From NCBI RefSeq assembly GCF_014837065.1, contig NZ_JACSPP010000019.1, forward strand, positions 1 to 60,152: a stretch of 60,152 bases of DNA. Direction: 5' to 3'. Positions 60,146 to 60,152 of the stretch are shown here, in pieces (the first letter of the stretch is position 1; every line of letters begins with the position of its first letter). The notes under the pieces are model-generated. The model had not been told where the DNA came from and ran no database searches. It was given only the letters and a program-made list of their open reading frames with translations. This stretch comes from Phocaeicola intestinalis (GTDB taxonomy: Bacteria; Bacteroidota; Bacteroidia; Bacteroidales; Bacteroidaceae). Position numbers and translations under genes: made by a program.

Positions 60146-60152
60146 ATGAAAG
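60146..60152 (+). CDS. Possible start of the next gene
   Basis: AAATTTGTAAATGAAAG ends the window. The ATG at 60146 sits 71 bases after the synthase stop and is preceded by an AT-rich region like other Bacteroides starts. Only seven bases are visible, so nothing can be said of the product. Confidence 0.3.

Overview
The window is chromosomal DNA from a gut Bacteroidales, most likely Bacteroides or Phocaeicola. This rests on recurrent Bacteroides-type promoter elements (TAnnTTTG at -7), AT-rich ribosome binding regions, an HU-like protein/31-aa protein/amidase cassette, UpxY-like (NusG paralogue) regulation beside a capsule locus, and homologues of typical Bacteroidales enzymes such as the inositol-lipid synthase and steroid reductases. 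I cannot fix the species from the sequence alone.

Left part (about 1-25.3 kb, minus strand): a Wzx/Wzy-type capsular or surface polysaccharide operon read right to left. It starts with three small unknown genes, UDP-glucose 6-dehydrogenase and a UDP-glucuronate 4-epimerase. A Panacea/GNAT-like toxin-antitoxin pair follows, next to a duplicated epimerase 3' fragment. Then come a galacturonokinase-like GHMP kinase, a nucleotidyltransferase, the flippase, an SDR plus MenD-like TPP enzyme, a pyruvyltransferase-family protein, two hexapeptide acetyltransferases (each with a homopolymer tract), several GT4 glycosyltransferases, an EpsG-like polymerase, a WbsX/GH99-like protein, an acyltransferase, and an Alg13/Alg14-like two-part glycosyltransferase. 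An IS66-type end at base 113 interrupts the next gene at the left edge. The sugar genes point to a polymer containing uronic acid, probably GalA.

Middle (25.3-32.6 kb): a regulatory and scarred region. It holds a plus-strand HU-like/31-aa/amidase cassette surrounded by GTTGACAAGGT-type repeats, a 502-aa NusG paralogue with a 300-residue extension and a long structured leader, two differently truncated tyrosine recombinases, a broken HxlR regulator and an internally deleted flavodoxin beside an aldo/keto reductase and a divergent AraC regulator. Several deletions appear to have happened here.

Right part (32.6-60.1 kb): a backbone-like region. It has a SWIM-SNF2 helicase, a SpoIID-domain protein and a large glycosyltransferase-DUF4922 fusion, then 1.1 kb without protein genes that carries repeats and a promoter-driven structured RNA candidate. 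The eight-gene run rlmN-pdxA-NTase-ATP-grasp-CDP-alcohol transferase-YbhN-like protein-HAD-sugar MFS follows. A SASA esterase and a serine hydrolase precede a compact 5-alpha-reductase / OYE-type reductase / SDR cluster, which matches the published layout for making isoallo-type bile acids (5AR, 5BR, 3beta-HSDH). The window ends with an HD protein, nucleoside diphosphate kinase, a PfkB kinase and inositol-3-phosphate synthase, the first gene of inositol lipid synthesis. The best candidates for little-described biology are the CDP-alcohol/ATP-grasp operon, the galacturonokinase branch in the capsule locus, the long NusG paralogue, and the structured RNA near 41.8-42.1 kb.
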